DNA from: Colias croceus
Taxonomy: Eukaryota > Arthropoda > Insecta > Lepidoptera > Pieridae
Length of the DNA stretch: 64,000 nt
Assembly: GCF_905220415.1 (NCBI RefSeq)
Contig: NC_059554.1
Span: forward strand, 5,543,001 to 5,607,000
Reading direction: 5' to 3'
The notes under the pieces were generated by a model. That model saw only the letters and a program-made list of their open reading frames with translations, had not been told where the DNA came from and did no database searches. The position numbers were made by a program, and so were the translations under genes. Of the stretch, positions 12,801-26,100 are shown in pieces (within the stretch, counting starts at the first letter, position 1; every line of letters starts with the position of its first letter).

Positions 12801-13439
12801 GCAAGTAACTTTTAATTACATATTTTTTTGATATTAAATGGACTAAGTATTACGATAACATTTGCCATGTAGTCAACTACTTCGATTTCTAATCTTAGCC
12901 AAAAATAATTATATAAGTACCTACCAAAATATTAACCCTTAACAGTCATCTTGTTTTAGTTTGAAAACCCTTGTCCTATTAAATATTTACACTATATGGA
13001 GATTAACTAAGCAAAAGCAACGGATGTTGTGTACTTTAATATCGTACAAATCACTAATCAGTCTGCATGAGCGTTAATTCAAATTAACAGTTTATTTCAA
13101 ACAGTATAGGGTCTATTTTAGAATACACGATAGGTATCAATAAAGGCTGCAAAAGCCTTCATAATGTAAGCATGGTGGAGTTTATAATATATGAGAATAG
13201 ATCGTGTTCCCTGAATCACTTATTGATAAAACATCTTCGCCTTTAGTCACTTCATCTTAGTTTTTCTTTATTTCACACTTTAACTCAAAAGTGTATTTTG
13301 GTGAGAAATTAAAAAGATTATTAGCTGAAATGTCACAAAAGAATTAACGCCGTATTTCACATGAAATTTCAGGGCGAGCCTTGAGTTTTATCTTCAAACA
13401 TACCTATTATATTATGAAAAACTTAATAAAGTTTTGTTC
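9815..13439. other. AT-rich stretch, no supported gene
   Basis: The longest open frame is 128 codons on the minus strand (10799-11185). It has no recognised motif and a mixed basic and hydrophobic composition, so I treat it as chance or as a lead only. A GC-richer patch at about 10255-10390 contains ACCCAAATGGCC and GCCAAAATGTGGGTGAC, a partial inverted match that may be a decayed repeat or a conserved non-coding element. Confidence 0.5.
12275..12309. repeat. TTCGAA-rich palindrome
   Basis: TTCGAATTTCGAATTCGAAA-type words repeat and form a long palindrome centred on GAATTC, built from TTCGAA and ATTTCGAA. It is a low-complexity self-complementary tract with no recognised function. Confidence 0.6.
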
Positions 13440-13513
13440 CCGCCAGTAGTTCCCGAGATTAGCGCGTTCAAACAAACAAACAAACTCTTCAGCTATATAA
13501 TATTAGTATAGAT
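13440..13513 (+). mobile_element. 3' fragment of a SINE-like repeat
   Basis: It contains CCAGTAGTTCCCGAGATTAG, CGCGTTCAAACAAACAAAC and the end CTTCAGCTATATAATATTAG. The same tail occurs at 52000-52177 and 56940-57128. Only the 3' part remains. Confidence 0.7.
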
Positions 13514-14485
13514 ATTCAGATAGTGACAAATTACGACGAATACCCAATAAATAGTCAATGTCATTCTTATACATTATACAGTTATGAGCACTGGTAAGAG
13601 TCTTCCCATCATAACAAAACAAACTACTTAACTAAACACCAAATTCAAACACAAATTGAACCCTTTGACGCGCACACTTGACCGGTGTGCTCAACGCTGC
13701 CAATTCTCTTCTTAGAATCCCGAAATCAAATATCCAACAAAATATAAGCTGTCAGATCTCAACTGAATGCGTGTCGCGGTAGGCCGGAAGGTATTTGTGT
13801 AATTCTGAACCGTGTTGGGCCCTACGTGACTGAAATAATCGGGATTCTAACTCTGTCGAGTCAGAAATCAGTTATCTTTGAAGTAATCTGTTAATTTTGC
13901 AACTATCAAATTAAACTGAGCACGGTGGGTTTTATATCCTCGTAGTTAAAAGCTCACAGCGATTAGATGTTACATTTCAGATATTATACGTACATATTAA
14001 AATAGTCATAAAATATTGTAACAACACGGAGCATTAATAAAATAATAATGAATTAATAAATTTGATATAACAATCGAGATATTGAACACAGTGATCAAAT
14101 ATTAACATGAAATTAAATAATAATTAAGAAATAATTTTAGTAACGTGAAACCGCTTGAGTAACTTCAATAAAGTAAGCATTTAAAATTTCATTTATTATG
14201 AAGAAATAGTTCTTTATAAAACAAAGAACTCAAATTCAGGCCAGTGGAATAACTGAGGCTAAACAATTTGAATGTAAAATAACTTTACTAACTAATAATA
14301 ACGCCTACATTTATTACTTAATGATGTACAACTTCAAGGTTACCACAATTCGTAGAACTATGTTCAAGTTTAGTTTTGATTTCATACAACAAATGTTATT
14401 ATTGGCCATTAACTGTTTTAATATGACGTTTACGGCATGTACCTGTACATTGTACATATTCTATACATATTATACTTATCAATAT

Positions 14486-14640
14486 TAGATAGTATAAAAC
14501 AAAATCGCTTCCCGCTACCTGTATGTATGTCCGAATGTATACTTAGATCTTAAAAACTATCAAACTGATTTTAGATTCACTTGATGTGGTATTTTTATAG
14601 ATGGAGTAGATCAAAACAAAGGATGATAAGGATGTCCTAG
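14486..14640 (-). mobile_element. Truncated short interspersed element
   Basis: It begins with TAGATAGTATAAAACAAAAT and keeps the weakened core AACTGATTTTAGATTC and ATAGATGGAGTAGATCAAAA of the family represented at 9628-9814. The CTAG head with its GC-rich core is missing, so this copy is incomplete and diverged. Confidence 0.55.
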
Positions 14641-17307
14641 CAAAAAAACGTTGCTGGGTCAATTAATATGACCCATATAAAAATAATATTCATGACATAA
14701 AACAGAGAATTGTCTTGTATCAAATCAAATTGTTGCGTATTTCAGGATACATGTTCTTTGAAATATGTGCCGTCTCTAGTGTTACCAGTAAAGATAACTA
14801 GCATCTTTGTCATTTTATTCTTTTATTCTATTCAAAGCTGAAATTCGACGAACGTATGGAGTATGGACTTGCTTCCACGAAGAGAATAGCATACATAGAA
14901 GATGGTTTATTATTTATTTTGAATACATAGATGATAATATAAGATAATAATATTTCGGAATTCGTCATCTTTTTGCCACGTTAAAGAAACACGATGTTGT
15001 AAATTAATTGCTTTTGTAAGTCGTCCAATGCCTTGATTTCATACTATGTATATGTGCCATATCTATTATTATGTAATATACATTAACGAATAATATATTT
15101 CCCAGTATTTGTCGTTGTAAGCAAAGAAAGCGTATAACTCCGGAAACACTGTTATTACACGGCGGTTGTCACGTATACATCAATTTACTACAAACAACTA
15201 CCGACCGTATAATTAAAAGGCAGATTAGCAATGTAATACATATTTTTTATAAAAAGCGGACGGTCCGGTGTCATTATAGTTATTTATGTGTGCGTCGTGC
15301 CGTGGCTTTGTTACGTGACTCCAATCCACAAGCGGGGAGTATCAGATACCTCCTTCTGTCATTGATTGCTTTTTACGTTTGCGCTCGACCACCATCTAAT
15401 CTCGCCTGTAGCCGTGGACGGAATAGCTATGCAGTTATGTAATGCTTAAATGTATCTATGGAAATGATAATTGGTTCCTGGATATCTTTGTTCATATGTA
15501 AAGTGGAGGTTACACGAGGAAAGAGGAAAATAAGATTTTATCAATTTGAATTTAATCTTAATGCATTTTTTTATTTTCGATTCTTTTTTGTCTAGAGACA
15601 ATTTAAATAAATTCTATTGTTTGAACTTTTTCGTTTCAATCTTGTGTAAAGTGCAAATGACATAACGAGAGAAGCATTTTTTTACCCAATCAGTTTAGGG
15701 ATTTATATTTTAGTAAATTATAAGCATTTTCTTTTGTTCTAATTGAATATAAAATAACGTCATAATTAAGGTCATATGCGTTCATTGAATTGTAACGTTA
15801 AATTTAATTACACGCGGATAATTTTTGATTATGCTCTATTAATTTTATTATTGCGACAAAATGTTCCATCAGGTTTTGCCAATAAGTTTATTATGTTTGT
15901 TGACAAATTGCGGAAGTTAATATGCACTCCGGAGTTCAACAAGTAAGCAAGAAACGCAGGCTGCTTTTTGTTGCATCCTAGTTTCCACTCAAATACACTA
16001 TATGCTTGTTAAACTTTGCATAAGCCATAGAATAATTAAACAGCAAAACACCCTTTTATTGAAATCGTATCAATTATTCACTATAGCCATTGTTCAGCTC
16101 TTTATTTTATTTTATAGAAGAAGAGCTTTGAAAGACAATCTGATCTACGCAGCGTTTTGTAATTTGATTAAGAATTTTCTACTTTATCTGTAAAAGAAAC
16201 TTAAGATCATCTGCTTGTGGAATAAAGCGAAATAGACAATATAATATTTACATATCATAATATCTCTACTTAAATAATATGTACTAAATCTCGCTGTTAA
16301 AAAAGAGCTATAAATATTTTTAATATGCGACTGAATTATTTTATTTCGACTTTACTTGTATATCTACCATTTTATACTCTGTATCTACTGATCTGACGAC
16401 TGATGAAACTCAATACTTAAACAATTTTTAAAATACTTTCGCCTATAGCGACTGACCAACATTATTTATTTATTTTCAAGTGGTCCGAACGGATAGTACA
16501 ATAAATCATTTATATTATTATATCATTTTATCCTGAAGGTACTGTTATAACCAAACCTTTTCACGCGTGATCAATTCCGAATCGAATTAACTAATTAACA
16601 GTTGCTGATGCGCTGTCTAAAATCCTTCTGAAGCAGACACGTGTTGAGAGGATTAGGGTAGGCTCCGCGGCTCCGCTCTTTGTTAGCAATGGCCATGTTT
16701 ACAACGGACAGCGTAATCTCAATAACATTGACTGAGTACTGCTATTTGTAATTTACGGGCCACACTGCTTTGTATGAATCAAGTCAACAACTGTTCGTGG
16801 CAGTCCATCACGTACGCTGATTGTGGGTATTTATCAACGTTATTATGTTTAAGTGCAACGTCTGTGTTAAATTTCATATAAATGTTTGTTCAAATAGCTC
16901 ATCATGAACCCTGTTGATACTAACACTATTTTTCATAAAGGCACTATAGCATGTTATGTCAATGTATACGACATATTATCCTGAATTTCATTTTAAAGCA
17001 CCGATAAATATAGAGATTATACAAAATAGTATTGACGTATAGTATGAACTTGTTTATTATAATAATTAATGTCTAAACTACAAGCCAATGAGTTATCCAT
17101 ACGTAAAAGATATCAATACTAAAAGCTTAATCAATTAAAACCATTCACAAAGGCGTGGTAATAGGTTAGCCATTTGTCAGCTTATACTTAGATTCTCATC
17201 AATCTCCGCGCATTAGCACCGCGTCTAGATACAGTCACCCTGGATCCCGAGCGACCTGACCAAATGCAGGTACCTAATTACCGAGGGAGGGAAAGAAAGA
17301 GCTATAC
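14641..17307. other. AT-rich stretch, no supported gene
   Basis: No frame above 63 codons is convincing. GC-richer patches at about 15280-15430 and 16600-16830 have no domain-like translation and no repeat match inside this window. They may be conserved non-coding sequence, which cannot be judged from one genome. Confidence 0.45.
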
Positions 17308-17796
17308 TTAGACCCTTTACACACGAACCGTTAAAACGATCATGATGATCAACAGAAAGTGGGATGTCTAAATAGTTGTAAGCTAATCTAACTTACATAT
17401 TTTTACACCGTGAACTTTTCAATTATCAGTAATCGAAAAATTTTTTCGAGATGGCAGAGGTTTCTAAGAGCAATTAATGCATACGATGTAACGCATGCAT
17501 AGTATACCGACTTATTATACGCGTTCAATTATTAATTCAGAATATAAGTATAACCTAATTTGTGTCAATGGTAATAGAAGTACTGAATGTTAATATAATT
17601 GATGAGTCATAAAAATGAATGATGAGAAAGAATAGAAAAGAAGCACGCTGAAATCAATCAATACCTGTTAAAGATATTATTTCTGTAGAACTACGTTTAT
17701 AAATGTACATTGTACATCGTCATCCTCTCATATCACGACAACAGAAGACCCCTATGTCCATCCATTCGACTCCTGGAATGTGTGGAAAGGGTCTAA
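17308..17796. mobile_element. Possible TIR element with TTAGACCCTTT termini
   Basis: TTAGACCCTTTACACAC at the left matches the reverse complement of the right end, TTAGACCCTTTCCACAC, with one mismatch over 17 bp across 489 bp. Such a match at this distance is unlikely by chance in AT-rich DNA. No clear direct target duplication is seen and the interior has no open frame, so the exact ends and superfamily are unresolved. Confidence 0.45.
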
Positions 17797-19202
17797 ATTA
17801 TAAGAAAGAGAGAGTCGTAGTCTGTGAGTCAATCTGTCAATGTCGTATTGAGTAATCTTGTAGAGCGGGTGTGATAAATCCTGAACCGTTGGCTGAAGGA
17901 TGATTTTTGTTTGCTATTATTTAAAGAGGTCTAAGCGGCGTTTATACGAATCCCACTTAGCTTTATTAGAAACAATACATTTAACATAAGTCAAATGCTA
18001 CTTTTTGTCTAATACATGTATTGGAAATATTTTCTACATAGGTACCTACTTACTAAGTATTATATGAAGTAAGGATCGTTTACCTACACAATTATTTTAC
18101 TACCAACATAATATTAATATAAAAAAATTATTTCATTTTCTCAAGATTGGAACGACTCGAGGTTAACTTATATAAAGTCTTTAATCAATTGAATATTCTA
18201 TTTATAAATTAATATCAATTTCACTATCCCGCCGCTGGAAAAAATATAATATGTAGGTAATTTAGGTATCTGTCTGTTAGTGGCATTCTATCTCCGGCGG
18301 TTCAAAGAGCTGTCTTTATTTAAAGGTTTCCATTTGAGTGGTTTAATGAAAATCTGTTGTGTTTTATTAAAGCTGGATAACGTTTATTTTAGGTAGATTA
18401 CCCGAAATTCTGCTACTTTCATACTAATTTTCTGATTGTAAAAGAACATAAACATACAATGTTTTCATTAAACAATCGGGGAACTGTTCACGAATTTCTC
18501 CGTAGCTAAAAGCGACGAAACAAAGTCCCGTCTCTTAACTAAAGCCAACAGCCGATAGTTAGCGAATTGTACACAGCGCGGCTATTTGTCGGGATATACG
18601 CTGGGAACTTGCAACTTTTCCAATAAATAATATCCTTCAAAACGCGCTCATAAAGTTCGGATAACAGAGCATTCTTTCACTTGATGGAAATTAAACTGTA
18701 GCGAATGTACTTACTTAAGTACCCATATCGATTTGCGTGCTCTTTTTATGGACATATTATTATGTACTTTTACTGTCATACAAGCTATAACCTACATTTA
18801 AGAATCGTTAAACTTTAACGTCTTTATAATATGCCTTATTTTAGCCCCATTTTACATTAACAACTGTTAAAATTTTTTAACGCATTAAATATATTTTTTA
18901 TATTTTTTTCTAAACATATTTTCCCATGAGTTACATAAAAGATTAGAATAAATTAGGAAACTTAATTCAAGCTTTTACGGAAACACTCATTAGGAACATT
19001 AAATACTGCTGATCTAATTAAGTCGCGATGTGACGTAGCGAAGTAATTCCTACAGAAACGTATACTTCAGTTTGAATGAATAATTATTTTAACTTTCGTT
19101 TCTATTATGAAATAGAAAATGAATCCTGATCAAACATATTCTAATCAAGGTAATAGAGTTACTTCATAGAGCTGTTGATATTGACGAGTAATTGAAAATA
19201 AT
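17797..19202. other. AT-rich stretch, no supported gene
   Basis: A GC-richer part at about 18480-18720 lacks a reading frame or recognisable RNA. The word TAGGTACCTAC near 18042 is one of many such words in the window. Confidence 0.45.
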
Positions 19203-19363
19203 TTATATATAAAAATGTAACCCGTTTCGCATTGTCAAGGCATCACGTGTGAACGGGTGGACCGATTTCGATAATTCTTTTATTCCTTGAAGTACGAGGA
19301 TGGTTCTTATGTAGAAAAAACGTAAATATGTACTACAAGCGAAGCCGGGGCGGACCGCTAGTT
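19203..19363 (-). mobile_element. Short interspersed element, CTAGCGGTCCGCCCC family
   Basis: Read on the minus strand it opens AACTAGCGGTCCGCCCCGGC, continues through ACATAAGAACCATCCTCGTA and CTTCAAGGAATAAAAGAATT, and ends in an AT-rich tail. Copies in the other orientation lie at 37193-37366 and 40240-40416, which establishes the family inside the window. There is no coding capacity. Confidence 0.75.
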
Positions 19364-20582
19364 ATATATAAAATGGACAGAATATTTACCTATAGATAAT
19401 ATTATTAGTTGGTAATTATTAGAATACATAATATTAAACTTCTGTGACACTATTGAAATACATATAGTAAATCCTATAACCTACTTACGCTGTGAAAAAT
19501 CACGTGTCATTTTTAACATCAGTCCGTGCACGTAAAATTATAACGCGCGTATCTTTCAAATTAATGAGAATGAAATAGAATGAGCACATTATGTAATGGG
19601 AAAAAATATTAAATGAATTCCAACAACATTCAGTAAAATTGACACGATTCCGTGTTTTCCTCTTTCTTAATTAAAATATGAAACGAATTGAATTCAGCTT
19701 GAAACGTGAATTTGTTTGAAGTAATGCTGGGTTTAAATAGAGCATGATTTTCAAAATTTATCACTAAAGCATATATTTTTATCAGAAATACGAGTATGTT
19801 GATAATAACAACCAATACCTACACTAAATTTGTTGCAGCAAAATTTGATATAGTTGGCGGACTGCTCGTTATTTGCTTTTATATTATATCAACAATTATA
19901 TTCAGGGAATAATAATATAGTATTTGCGATGTACAGGAGAATATTATTTAACAAAATGTATTCCAGTATATCGTTAGGTTCTAATGATTTATCAGCATTG
20001 AATATTGCATGTCATCGTTTAATAAGGTTTCTATCTCATAGCTAACATCCGGGCTTTAAATTAAATTCATTATAAGCGTAATTTTTATGTCGAGAAATGA
20101 TAATATTGAATATCCAAAAATAATCATCAAGCTTCTCATTCGAAAGCAAAATAACTTCGAATAACACTTTAAACCGTCGTTATATTATATTGCGGAAGTA
20201 CTGAATCGCCAAACAATTGTACAATGAATATTCATTCTATCAATGAGCATTACAATTTAATAAGAAAGCCAAAAATTAAGCGGTTCAATTGAGCAAATGA
20301 ATGGATCAGTAATAGAGTGCGAACTGTCGAGCGGCGACAAAAGAAAAGTGGGCTAGGAGCGCCTTTGTTCTTAGTAAATCGACTACTGAAGTCGTTTGTC
20401 GCCATTATATCACGCTGATTCGACGTTTATGGTCGACCTGCAGCGTCTTACTGTAACTCTTGGTTTGTTCACTGATTATTATATGGGCGCTCGTTTAGAT
20501 ATATTGAGTGCTAGTTTTACAAGTACTGTTTATTAGCTAATGAGACATATTGAAAAGAAATATGCATATAAATAAACAAAAT

Positions 20583-20612
20583 TTATACGATAATTATTAT
20601 GTTATCGTATAA
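20583..20612. repeat. Perfect 11-bp inverted repeat
   Basis: TTATACGATAA at 20583-20593 is the exact reverse complement of TTATCGTATAA at 20602-20612, with an 8-base loop. Function unknown. Confidence 0.6.
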
Positions 20613-20762
20613 GGTACCATCAAACATTAGGTATAGTAATTAAAATATTGTAATATATCTAGCATCACGCACACCTATTTTCATGAAAACATACCTTCGT
20701 AAGTACAATTTGACCTGTTTTACTTAGCAAACAACCCAACATAGTACATTCCTAGTTCTTTC

Positions 20763-20812
20763 AAAAGTTTATGAAATATTTTTCATGTCATATGAAAAAT
20801 ACATGAACTTTT
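20763..20812. repeat. Long, tight hairpin
   Basis: AAAAGTTTATG plus TATTTTTCAT pairs with ATGAAAAATACATGAACTTT. The stem is about 21 bp with one mismatch and a 3-base bulge, closed by a short loop around GTCAT. The stem length is like a small-RNA precursor, but the roughly 50-nt total is shorter than a usual animal pre-miRNA and the AT content is high. No miRNA is claimed. Confidence 0.55.
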
Positions 20813-21095
20813 TTAGTGAGAGCAACTAGCTGCAAAAATAATTTCATTCCAAATAATATCCAGCTAGTGCATATATTATTATTGTGCTTATGTCGAAATT
20901 GCTTAAGCTGGTGATCAGAAAAAATACATAATTTATTATTTTATTTTATACTTAACTTTTAACTATAGACTCTTGATTTTTAAGCAATTCATAACGTCTT
21001 AGAAAAAGAGAGTCTTGTAAACGCTTTATTATCTATTTAGAAAAGTTTCTGCGTAGGTGGTTGTCTAAGTTCATGCAATGCATAACATATCTCGC

Positions 21096-21120
21096 ACCCA
21101 CACACACTCACACACACCCT

Positions 21121-21157
<37 letters not shown>

Positions 21158-21171
21158 TCACTCACTCACAT
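21096..21171. repeat. CA/CTCA microsatellite
   Basis: An imperfect (CA)n tract runs through a 30-base pure CA block and ends in (CTCA) units before ATTCAT. It is a simple repeat likely to vary in length. Confidence 0.9.
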
Positions 21172-21284
21172 TCATCTAGAATCTAGATACACAAATGCGC
21201 TTACGTAATAATTTAACTTACCTCTTCATTAATTTTGTTATTTTAGAGCTTTTAGTTTAGTTTATAGACATAATATTATGATCA

Positions 21285-21402
21285 ATATTGGGAGAAGCCT
21301 CTGGCTCCTGAGACAGTTTAAAACTAGTTCGGAAGACAAAGGATTCATTATTTTGACCTGTGTAATTATGTCAATAAAGAATTTTATTATTTATTATTAT
21401 TA
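21285..21402 (+). mobile_element. Non-LTR retrotransposon 3' tail fragment
   Basis: GGCTCCTGAGACAGTTTAAA is followed by GTGTAATTATGTCAATAAAG and an ATT-rich end (TTTTATTATTTATTATTATT). The AATAAAG-type signal followed by a short AT tail is characteristic of lepidopteran LINE 3' ends. No reverse transcriptase sequence remains upstream. Confidence 0.5.
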
Positions 21403-21791
21403 ACAATTTCTGTATTTAAATAAGAAATAATACTCTTAAAACTTCTTCTTCACATGTTTTTCTCTGATTAAATCAATTGTTTTTATCACAATATATAATA
21501 TTAAATCTTTAGCAGAAGTACGCTATCGAAACTTTTTGAACGGATAAATTGCCTTTCTATACTCTAAAATTCGCATCCATTTTGAAGGATTGCCGTGAAA
21601 TTGCTACCTATCTTGATAACGTTATATTTTTGTTTAAAAACTATCCCGTATATTTGCAACGAACACGTCAAAACAGTCATTCATCATATTTATCTTTCGC
21701 ACTCTATCGAATGCTGTGCAACCTATTTATAGTTTTAGTTGCAGTTTTTTAGTTATTTAAATAGACAGACTAACTTAGGAGAGTGCTTTTA

Positions 21792-21975
21792 CACTAATAA
21801 TAATATAAAGAGGAAAGATTAGATTGTTTGTTTGTTTGAATTGAATAGGCTCTGATACTACAGGACCGATTTAAAAAAATATATTTTACCATTAGATTAG
21901 ACATATAATAGAGATATCCCTGATGAATATAGACTATATTTTATGATTTTTTTTCCCGGGTCAACCAGGAGTCAA
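21792..21975 (-). mobile_element. Diverged short interspersed element
   Basis: It starts on the plus strand as ACTAATAATAATATAAAGAG, then TTGTTTGTTTG, AATAGGCTCTGATACTACAG and GACCGATTTAAAAA, the same order as the copy at 61813-62047. The GC-rich core is replaced by CCCGGGTCAACC, so the head is lost or diverged. Confidence 0.55.
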
Positions 21976-23006
21976 GACACACGGCTGTTACATATAAATA
22001 TTGAATTCTATAGTTAATATCAGTTGGATTTATTTAACTTAAAGTTTTAAAGGTTTAATGATAAACTAAAGATTATGAATGATTTCATGAATATAGAATT
22101 TCACTAAAATAAAATAGTCAATAATGTAGGTGTAGGTACAATGTACATCTTGATAGTCTCACTGGCTGTCCCAATATGCAAATTTGATCAGATATTTAGA
22201 AGTTTTGACAGTAACAAGTTGACTCTCGAAGTTTTTGCTAAAATAAGGATGAAAATAGTTGTCTTTGTCGAAATGTGAATTATTAGGTAGATACCTATAA
22301 CCGTATATGTTCAAATATTATTAAACATGAAAATAAACGCTTGCGCTAAAAATAAAGCTTCAACCCACACTATACGTATACATAAAACAAATTATTATAA
22401 TAATATATTGTTACTTTTTAACTATCCATTGGTAAAAATAACCTGCAATAAAGGCTTATTGTAAAGACGATTTCTTATAACTTAGTAACCTTAGTCTTGT
22501 TCTGGTTAAGAAAAGTGTTTGTCACATAAAAATAATTATAAATATGTAATGTATGTGTGAATTAGAAACAAACTTCATAATATGAGTTTTGAATATGAAT
22601 CTTATCTCTTAGGATTTTATAATTATCTAAACATTCATAAATTATCAGGAAAAGTTATAACGATAATAATATCTTTACACCATTGGCTGATCATTATTAC
22701 AGCATTAAATAAATCTATAGACGATAGGAGGAATAAATAGGTAATTTCTCAGTGGCTATCCACATAAAACTAATGGCTCGAAGGGAACAAGTGAAGCGAA
22801 AACCTGTGATAAAAGTTATCAAAGTGTCATTAAATTAGCTATTTTACTAGCCGTCATTCGGAACAATATCTACCCGTGGGAAGCCATTACCGACTTTATA
22901 TTTGTTTTAGTCTCTTCCATAATTACTCCGCGTTTGCTGAGACTTGAAAGAGTGTATTTAGATTTAGCGTTCTATAAATTTATGTTGCACTTCATACCCA
23001 TTGGTA
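21976..23006. other. AT-rich stretch, nothing recognised
   Basis: I see no supported gene, RNA or repeat here. Confidence 0.45.
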
Positions 23007-23150
23007 TAAAAGTTTATTTATTTATAATCTTTATTGCATACAAAACAAATACAAATTTCACATACACAGACAGGACATTTGATGCAAAGGGCGGCTTTAT
23101 TGCTTCAAGCAATTTCTTCCAAGCAACCCGAGCAACCAATGTTTTGGAAA
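23007..23150 (-). mobile_element. LINE 3' end fragment
   Basis: On the minus strand GGTTGCTTGGAAGAAATTGC, TTGAAGCAATAAAGCCGCC and TTTGTATGCAATAAAGATTA are followed by an ATAAATAAATAAA tail. The motif TTGCYTGGAAGARATYGC, then a small hairpin and AAGGCCGCC, is a well-known lepidopteran LINE 3' region. No coding part is left. The overlapping 63- and 78-codon plus-strand frames here are antisense shadows of this tail. Confidence 0.7.
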
Positions 23151-25971
23151 AAAAAAGAAAAGAAAATTAAGGTTGTATATGTAATAAAATATGTAATATG
23201 TAATAAAAAGTTGTATGTGGAATGAATGAATAGTTTTAAGAGATTTAAGTATTCTCATCCTCTATGAAAACATAGTTCAGGCAATAAGAGAAACATTGCT
23301 CCTTGCACATATAAACACATGTTACGTGGTGTCTTTCATTATCATTGTGTTATGAACTGCAAATATAGCTAAAACATTTGCAAAATAATACTGTAAAAGA
23401 CCTGTAACAATCACTCCCATTGACTGGGCATACTGTAACATTTGCGAAATCCGACACACACGCTCTACAAAAATACAATAATACATAACGATCGATTGAG
23501 CTCGAAGGTCAAATATTTGGTACATTTTATCTCATTCACGAAACAGTTTTCAAATTTATGACACTTGACTCGTCTAGCTGGACCCAAGGGGTTTAACCTG
23601 AAATGGACGCGGCCGGCAGCGAGGAAAATATATTTCCAAGTTTACTCGACCATAAATAACTGTAGAGTGACAGGGCGATGATAAACTCTCAAGCGAGAGT
23701 TCATCACGCGTCGCTTACTGAATATTGAACAAATGCGATACTGTTCATAATATCCCGGATTATCGAATTCAATTTTAATAGCAGCTGTGACTTGGATGTT
23801 CCGATTGAAAGTACCCGATGTTGATACGCAGTACCACGCCGTTTAATCTAAAAAAAATATTTTTCATGTTAATTAACGTAATCCTCAGTAAATAAATTGG
23901 TTTAACAAAAGAAAAGTAAATAAAAAAAAGTATCACACTACTTAGGAATTAGAGCGCTTGGCAAAATATCGTACATGATAGCGCTAAATTTAATATAGAT
24001 TATTAAATTTATTTTATTACCCTTCATAATATAATCACCATTTTAACAAGTATCCGGATGAGTTGGACATTTATTATTATTATAGAATAAAATATGAAAA
24101 TAAAACTTGTTTACGTATCTATAAACCCAGGTCTTACCATAATGCATAAAGAAGTCATTTGAAAGTTCTCAAAAGTAGCTTCTGTTTGTTGTCAGAAAGT
24201 TTGGTCAACCACAAACTCCGCTGAGACTGCAGTTTTATTTTCTCAAAACGTTCGGGAAACCTGGCAACAAACAACAGTTCACGAAAGAGAATTGCAAGTC
24301 GACGAACTTTTCAATAAAACTATAAATTTCATCTTGAGTTAGTTTTTATTCGCAACGGATACATTTTGCAGTTCCAAAGTCCAATAAAAATCTGCACTAA
24401 ATACTGTTTTCAAGTAAAGTTCCTTTGTCTTCGCACTCTTTGTTTGCTTTGCAATTGTGAGTGGAACAATACAAAAAGGTTCGAATTTCGCTAACAACCT
24501 AAGCTAGAGTCGAAGTTTTAATTGCTTCGGAATAAGTCCACACCTAACCCTGCACTGAGGCAACTCCCGGGAACTTCTTTGAAGGAACCCGCGCTGATTT
24601 AAACTCATTTGCCTAAAAGGCTAGTGTTTACCAACGCAACTTTGAAATTACAAGGTTTTTGTTTCTTGAACACAAAGTAACTTCTTGCTTATTGTTTTTC
24701 TTAATAGCAAGCTTTCTTATAGTTGACCACGCGAGGTGCTTTGTGAAGTATTTTGGATAATAAGAAAATATTACTGAGACAAATATTATATCCAACTCTA
24801 ATTCTTTCAAACTCCGCTCTATGGGCTAAGTTATTAAAAAATCTGCATAATAATTAAAACAACAATTAGCATTTTACATAACCAATAACCATATCACTAG
24901 TATCACGTAAAAATAAAAAGAACATCCGCAAGAATCAATCGCAAACTGGACATCATTTATCAGGCTGACTTACATAATCTATAACGAAGTGTCCTCATTA
25001 GACCGTAATAAATCTAATAACGCTATCATTAGACTCGATCGAGATAATCCAGTTGAAATGTACCGGCACGTATTGGCAAGTCCATAAAATAAGCGCAACG
25101 TGAAAACATAACAAAGTTTATGACGTCACAGGTGCGCGCCAGCCATAAATTCCTAAGTAAATAACGAGTGCATTTATTAATTCTAATAAACATAACGCTT
25201 TATGCACGTTTGTATTGTTAAAAGTTTTATATGGCTTTCATATAATTTCGGCACTTGCGTCGTAGCAAGCTGGTGGCAATACTATAATACTACATTCTTG
25301 TACCAATGCTCTCGTTTCTCACATTTTCACATATTATTCGCCTTTTGGCTTCAATGTTTGGTAGAGAAAAAATGATTCAGACATAGAAAAAAGCCTTTGC
25401 TCAAAGGTAATTTTCAATCCATCGGTGAAATGATTAAATTATTCTTATAAATTATAAATACAATATCAATCGATTGTCATTATCTTATAATAATCTAACA
25501 ACCTTTGGTTTTTCTTTGGAAAAAACCGACTATGTTTAACACCGAACTAATTCCATGTCAATAATGAACATCAATTCCAGTTACCTTAGTTCTGGAAAGT
25601 TTGACTTATAGACCTCGCTTTCTATTTGATATATTTTATTACTAAGTATTGGTATAGGTATACGTAGTATATTATTATTAGTCTGTGGTATAGGTATTAT
25701 ATTTATACCAAAAACGCAATTTCTTACACATCTTAATTGTTTTCCGTTTGAGTCACATATAAAACTCTATAAAAACCCGTAATAAAAGAATAAGAAATAT
25801 AATTAAGGACAATTTATATGAATATACCGACATTAAATGGGATTATGCTTATCATCTCGTAGTTTATCTTATATCCAGTTGACGTAATTAGACCGAACAT
25901 AATAAGTTATCATCGTTGCTATGTCTTTCATCGTCGTATTTTAATGGCAATATTATATGGATTATAATAAT
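23151..25971. other. AT-rich stretch, no supported gene
   Basis: Short frames at 23322-23525 and 24628-24810 (minus) show nothing recognisable. GC-richer patches at 23570-23720 and 24130-24600 are unexplained and may be conserved non-coding sequence. Confidence 0.45.
23677..23705. repeat. GATGATAAACTCTC hairpin
   Basis: ACTCTC-AAGC-GAGAGT forms the tip, and GATGA/TCATC extends the stem past a small bulge. It lies in a GC-richer block. It could be a regulatory palindrome or chance. Confidence 0.4.
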
Positions 25972-26100
25972 GAATGAAAATAACTTTATTGCTCATACAC
26001 AATCACATAGGGATAAATACAGATCAGAGAATCGCGATTCATGATAGGTAGTAGGTACAGTATGGAAAAGCGATGGCGCTACGACCTATTTTACTTTATT
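25972..26100 (-). mobile_element. LINE 3' tail fragment
   Basis: Read on the minus strand, GGTCGTAGCGCCATCGCTTT leads through TACCTACTACCTATCATG to TTGTGTATGAGCAATAAAGT and TATTTTCATTCATTATTAT. A polyadenylation-type AATAAA followed by a TTCATTCATT tail is typical of lepidopteran non-LTR elements. Only the 3' untranslated part remains. Confidence 0.55.

Larger units (their letters stand above)
19364..21095. other. AT-rich stretch with two small hairpins
   Basis: Short open frames (19630-19815 minus, 19854-20045 plus) lack features and are not called. Two inverted repeats are listed separately. A GC-richer patch at about 20310-20470 has no recognisable function. Confidence 0.45.
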
